Shown here: in pieces, positions 6,926-9,780 of the stretch
Layout of the letters: each line of letters begins with the position of its first letter
How positions within the stretch are numbered: the first letter of the stretch is position 1
Source: WHTF01 sp964482425
Lineage (GTDB): Bacteria > Desulfobacterota > Binatia > UBA9968
Length of the DNA stretch: 9,780 bases
Direction of reading: 5' to 3'
Assembly (NCBI GenBank): GCA_964482425.1
Contig: CAYZXN010000266.1
Location: forward strand, 1-9,780
Made by a program: the position numbers and the translations under genes
The notes under the pieces: generated by a model
Database searches by the model: none
What the model saw: only the letters and a program-made list of their open reading frames with translations
Told to the model about the DNA's origin: nothing

Positions 6926-7932
6926 GCATACGTATCAAGGTGTTGAGGATCGTTGTTTGGGTCTATTTTACCGCTGCGATGGGATCGGCAGCTCTGGCCG
7001 CGCAGCCGAGTAAATTGCTCATCGCGCATGGCGCCATCAGCAACAACGTGGCGCCGCTGTGGATCGCCAAGGAGCAAGGGATTTTCAAGAAATACGGTTT
7101 GGATGTCGATTTGGTTTTTATCATCGCCGGGCGAGCGATGCAGGCGATGCTTGCGGGCCAAGTGCCGGTGGGGTTGGTCGGCGGCACGCACGTGACCAAT
7201 GCCAACACCGCGGGCGGTGACTTTAGGATGATTCTCGGGCTCGAGAATCGCCTGGATTATATCTTCGTCGCCAAGCCGACGATCAAAAGCGCTGAAGATC
7301 TAAAAGGCAAGAAAGTCGCAATCGGCACACCGGCCGGTTCGGCATCATTGGCGACGTACGTGGCCCTCGATCATCTTGGACTCGTGCCGCGGCGCGACAA
7401 CATTGTCTTGTTAGGCGTAGGCGGAGTGCCGGAGCGAATGAGCGCGTTGCGCTCTGGCAGCGTCGAAGCAACGAGCCTGTCTCCCGAGTTTGGTCAAGTG
7501 GTCGTTAGCGAGAACTACCGCGTGATGGTCGACCTGGGAAAAGAGAACGTGCCGTTTCAATCATCGGGTTTGGTCGTGCCGCGCAGTTTGATCAAAACCA
7601 ATCCGGAAATGGTCGAGAATATCGCCAAGGCGACTGTCGAAGGAACGGCGTTTGTTCACAAGCCAACCAACAAAGAAATCGTCGCCGGGAGCCTGGCGCG
7701 AAACCTTCGCTTGGATAAAGGCGAACGGATAGAAAAGGCATATCAGCAGTTGGTCGGTGCTTTACCGAAACGGCCGTGCCCATCGACGGAGGGTGTGGTG
7801 GCCATGCTCAAGTTGATGACCCAACACGGGCTCAATCCCAAAGCCACCCAGGCAAAACCCGACGACATCGTCGATATGACTTATTGCAAGAAGTTCGAAG
7901 ACAGCGGATTTTTCCGCAGCCTATATCAATAA
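6922..7932 (+). CDS. ABC transporter substrate-binding protein, NMT1/SsuA-like (second copy)
   Basis: A 336-residue periplasmic binding protein of the same NitT/TauT type as the product encoded at 5512. A signal peptide covers about 1-26 (cleavage near AALA). The first lobe carries KLLIAHGAISNNVAPLWIAKEQG (start at residue 31), FKKYGLDVDLVFI and MQAMLAGQVPVGLVGG. The second lobe opens with SAEDLKGKKVAIGTPAGSAS (123-142). Both proteins follow the same plan with clearly diverged sequence, so they probably bind different or related ligands and are old paralogues. It follows the VOC gene by 44 nt, with AAAGGA 4 nt before the ATG. No permease or ATPase follows; the next gene is the UbiD-type decarboxylase. 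Confidence 0.9.
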   Translation: MSIRIKVLRIVVWVYFTAAMGSAALAAQPSKLLIAHGAISNNVAPLWIAKEQGIFKKYGLDVDLVFIIAGRAMQAMLAGQVPVGLVGGTHVTNANTAGGDFRMILGLENRLDYIFVAKPTIKSAEDLKGKKVAIGTPAGSASLATYVALDHLGLVPRRDNIVLLGVGGVPERMSALRSGSVEATSLSPEFGQVVVSENYRVMVDLGKENVPFQSSGLVVPRSLIKTNPEMVENIAKATVEGTAFVHKPTNKEIVAGSLARNLRLDKGERIEKAYQQLVGALPKRPCPSTEGVVAMLKLMTQHGLNPKATQAKPDDIVDMTYCKKFEDSGFFRSLYQ

Positions 7933-8040
7933 CCGAGCGCAGCAAATTCCACGCGCATCAGTCTTGTTACAGCAGCGAATGGATGGGGCGAGCGGCCGGT
8001 GGCCCGATGCGTTTCTGTGGGCGCCCAGGCACATCTTTGT

Positions 8041-8069
8041 TTGACGATTTCAAGCAGATCAGATATTTT
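8041..8069 (+). promoter_or_regulatory. Probable sigma-70 type promoter of the decarboxylase gene
   Basis: TTGACG (8041-8046, 5 of 6 matches to the -35 consensus) is followed after exactly 17 nt by TATTTT (8064-8069, 4 of 6 to the -10). Transcription would start near 8076, giving a leader of about 32 nt with the AGGAGA ribosome-binding site. The 175-nt gap before the decarboxylase supports a promoter here, though readthrough from the upstream genes is not excluded. Confidence 0.5.
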
Positions 8070-8107
8070 GAGCGGATTATTGAACCATTATAGGAGAATT
8101 TAAAGGT

Positions 8108-9718
8108 ATGCCGTATTTCGATCTGCATCAGCATCTCAAAAATCTTGAAGAGCACGGCCTTTTGCGGCGCGTCACGAGGCTGATCAACAAAGATACCGAG
8201 CTTCACCCGCTAGTGCGTTGGCAGTACCGCGGTCTGACCGAAGAGGATCGCAAGGCTTGGCTGTTTGAAAACGTCACGGACGCTAAAGGTAAGCGCTACA
8301 ACATGCCGGTAGTCGTCGGCGCGTTGGCGGGGAAACCTGAGATTTATTATCTCGGAATGGGTTGCAATAGCGCCGAGGAGATGGACGCGCGCTGGAAGAA
8401 AGCGCTGGCGGAGCCAACCCATCCAGTCACCGTCAGCAAGGGGAAATGCCAAGATGTCGTCATTCTCGGGGACGAGCTGGACAAGGAGGGCAACGGACTC
8501 GATCGCTTCCCTGTGCCGATCTCCACGCCGGGATTCGACAACGGGCCGTATACGACCTGCTCGCACTGGATCACGGCCGATATGGACACCGGCATTCAGA
8601 ACATCGGCAACTACCGAGGCGAGATCAAAGCACGCCGGCGCGTTGGGGTTTTTCCGTCGGGCTTGGGCCAAGATATTTATCTGCATTGGAAGAAAGCACA
8701 GGAGAAGGGCAAGCACCTGCCCGCCGCTTTGGTCATCGGCGCGCCGCCGATTGTTTCTTATGTTTCGGTGCAAAAGATTCCTTACGGAGTTGATGAGATG
8801 GGCGTTGCCGGCGGTTTGGCCGGCCAGCCGATTCCGATGGTCAAATGCAAAACCATCGACATCATGGTGCCGGCGGACGCCGAGATCGTCGTCGAAGGGT
8901 ACCTCAACACGGAGTACATTGAGCCGGAAGGGCCGTTCGGCGAGTCGCACGGCTACATGCACCCGCGCCAGCTGAATCCTTTTATGGATGTCACCGCGAT
9001 CACGCATCGTAAGGACGCGATTTACACCTCCTGGCTGAGCCAGCTCACGCCGAGTGAATCGTCGGTCATCCGCAAGATCGGCTACGACCGGCTGATGCTG
9101 GTGCATCTGCGCGACGAGTGCCGCATCACCAGCGTGCTGCGGGTCGAGATGCACGAGCCGCTGACGAATACCTACAAATTGGTGATCATCCAGATGCGCC
9201 GTCCCAACGAAGCCGAAGTGTGGCGCGCGCTGCACGCGGCCTGCTCGTTTCATCCCGGTGTCGGCAAGATCGTTGTCGCCGTGGATGAAGACATCGATCC
9301 GTCCAACGAAGCGGCGGTTTTCTGGGCCATGTGCTATCGCATGAAGCCGCATAAAGACGTGCAGATCTTTCCCGGCATGGAAAAGGGGCATGCGCCGCCG
9401 TTTCTTTACGAGCATGAAACGAAAGGAACGGACGTGGTGTCGTACCATCTACCGGCCGATGAGTCGGCGATGCTGTGCAACGCTATTCTCAAAGAGCCTT
9501 TTCCACCCGTCTCGCTGCCCAAGCGCGAGTTTATGGAGCACGCCCGCAAAATCTGGGAAGAGCTGGAACTACCGAAGTTGCGGCCGCAGATGCCGTGGTT
9601 CGGTTACTCGCTTGGCCAATGGAGCGAAGAGCTGGACCACGAAGCGGAACTGGCGGTGCAAGGCCGTCACTTCGAGACCGGCGAAAAACTTAAAGCGGGA
9701 CGTGTAAAAGCCAAGTAA
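8108..9718 (+). CDS. UbiD-family (de)carboxylase, prenylated-FMN dependent
   Basis: A 536-residue cytosolic enzyme of the UbiD family, which reversibly decarboxylates aromatic or alpha,beta-unsaturated acids using prenylated FMN, Mn2+ and K+. The cofactor and metal segment is GIQNIGNYRGEI (162-173), with N165 and R170. H193 in DIYLHW and E263 in VVEGYLN complete the likely metal site. The E-P-E-G-P-F-G-E motif supplies the catalytic pair E274 and E279, which with R170 form the E-R-E network. VDEDIDPSN (392-400) is another hallmark. The length is slightly above bacterial UbiD (about 490-500) and fits the broad group that includes gallate, vanillate, phenolic-acid and phenylphosphate carboxylases; the substrate is unresolved. 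AGGAGA lies 10 nt before ATG 8108. No UbiX flavin prenyltransferase lies in view. A strong terminator follows. Confidence 0.94.
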   Translation: MPYFDLHQHLKNLEEHGLLRRVTRLINKDTELHPLVRWQYRGLTEEDRKAWLFENVTDAKGKRYNMPVVVGALAGKPEIYYLGMGCNSAEEMDARWKKALAEPTHPVTVSKGKCQDVVILGDELDKEGNGLDRFPVPISTPGFDNGPYTTCSHWITADMDTGIQNIGNYRGEIKARRRVGVFPSGLGQDIYLHWKKAQEKGKHLPAALVIGAPPIVSYVSVQKIPYGVDEMGVAGGLAGQPIPMVKCKTIDIMVPADAEIVVEGYLNTEYIEPEGPFGESHGYMHPRQLNPFMDVTAITHRKDAIYTSWLSQLTPSESSVIRKIGYDRLMLVHLRDECRITSVLRVEMHEPLTNTYKLVIIQMRRPNEAEVWRALHAACSFHPGVGKIVVAVDEDIDPSNEAAVFWAMCYRMKPHKDVQIFPGMEKGHAPPFLYEHETKGTDVVSYHLPADESAMLCNAILKEPFPPVSLPKREFMEHARKIWEELELPKLRPQMPWFGYSLGQWSEELDHEAELAVQGRHFETGEKLKAGRVKAK

Positions 9719-9721
9719 ACA

Positions 9722-9749
9722 TAGGCAATAGGCAGTAGGCAACAGGCAA
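9722..9749 (+). repeat. Four tandem heptamers, consensus TAGGCAA
   Basis: TAGGCAA, TAGGCAG, TAGGCAA and CAGGCAA follow one another without gaps, 4 nt after the decarboxylase stop and just before the terminator stem. Such short heptamer repeats occur between genes in several bacterial phyla; their role is unknown. Confidence 0.8.
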
Positions 9750-9754
9750 TGTGG

Positions 9755-9780
9755 GGGCGACCGGCTGGTCGCCCTTTTTT
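9755..9780 (+). terminator. Intrinsic terminator of the decarboxylase unit
   Basis: A perfect 8-bp stem GGGCGACC/GGTCGCCC with a GGCT loop is followed by at least six T, cut by the window end. It lies 36 nt after the decarboxylase stop and should end its transcript. Confidence 0.92.

Noticed and set aside
8210..9448. 412-codon open frame on the minus strand opposite the decarboxylase
   Set aside because: It is fully antisense to a gene with clear UbiD motifs, is rich in Arg and His as expected from GC-rich antisense reading, and has no recognisable domain.

Overview
The window comes from a moderately GC-rich bacterial chromosome. Three traits together suggest an uncultivated soil or subsurface lineage of the kind binned as Deltaproteobacteria, Binatota, Rokubacteria or Tectomicrobia. 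These are orphan NMT1/TauT-type substrate-binding proteins, a UbiD-family decarboxylase, and an IS1182-type transposase with intact features. The taxonomic guess is inference from gene content only, because no rRNA or marker gene is present.

Left third (1-2128): a complete-looking IS1182-family insertion sequence. Its transposase keeps the DDE residues and lies between 24-bp terminal inverted repeats (165-188 and 1806-1829, one mismatch). The inverted symmetry continues outward in a weaker form for about 60 bp on each side. The rest of this flank has no convincing gene.

Middle (2129-5354): an aldo/keto reductase on the + strand is followed by a SAM-dependent methyltransferase with an N-terminal hydrophobic segment on the - strand. 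Divergent from the methyltransferase is a two-gene unit, a YihY/BrkB-type six-helix membrane protein and a secreted SleB-like cell-wall hydrolase. The stop of the first overlaps the start of the second by 8 bp.

Right half (5512-9780): a co-directional cluster of two divergent NMT1/SsuA-like periplasmic binding proteins with a small VOC-superfamily protein between them, then a UbiD-family decarboxylase. The first three genes are tightly spaced (16 and 44 nt gaps). The decarboxylase follows a 175-nt gap with a plausible sigma-70 promoter, and a strong intrinsic terminator closes the unit at the window edge. No ABC permease or ATPase and no UbiX prenyltransferase is present, so transport and cofactor supply must come from elsewhere. 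The likely theme is capture and decarboxylation of an aromatic or unsaturated carboxylic acid, with the substrate unknown.

I see no clearly new defence, mobile or RNA system. The most unusual structures are the extended inverted arms around the IS, two heptamer-type intergenic repeats in the decarboxylase cluster (one overlapping a 14-codon Lys-rich ORF), and the membrane-anchored methyltransferase.
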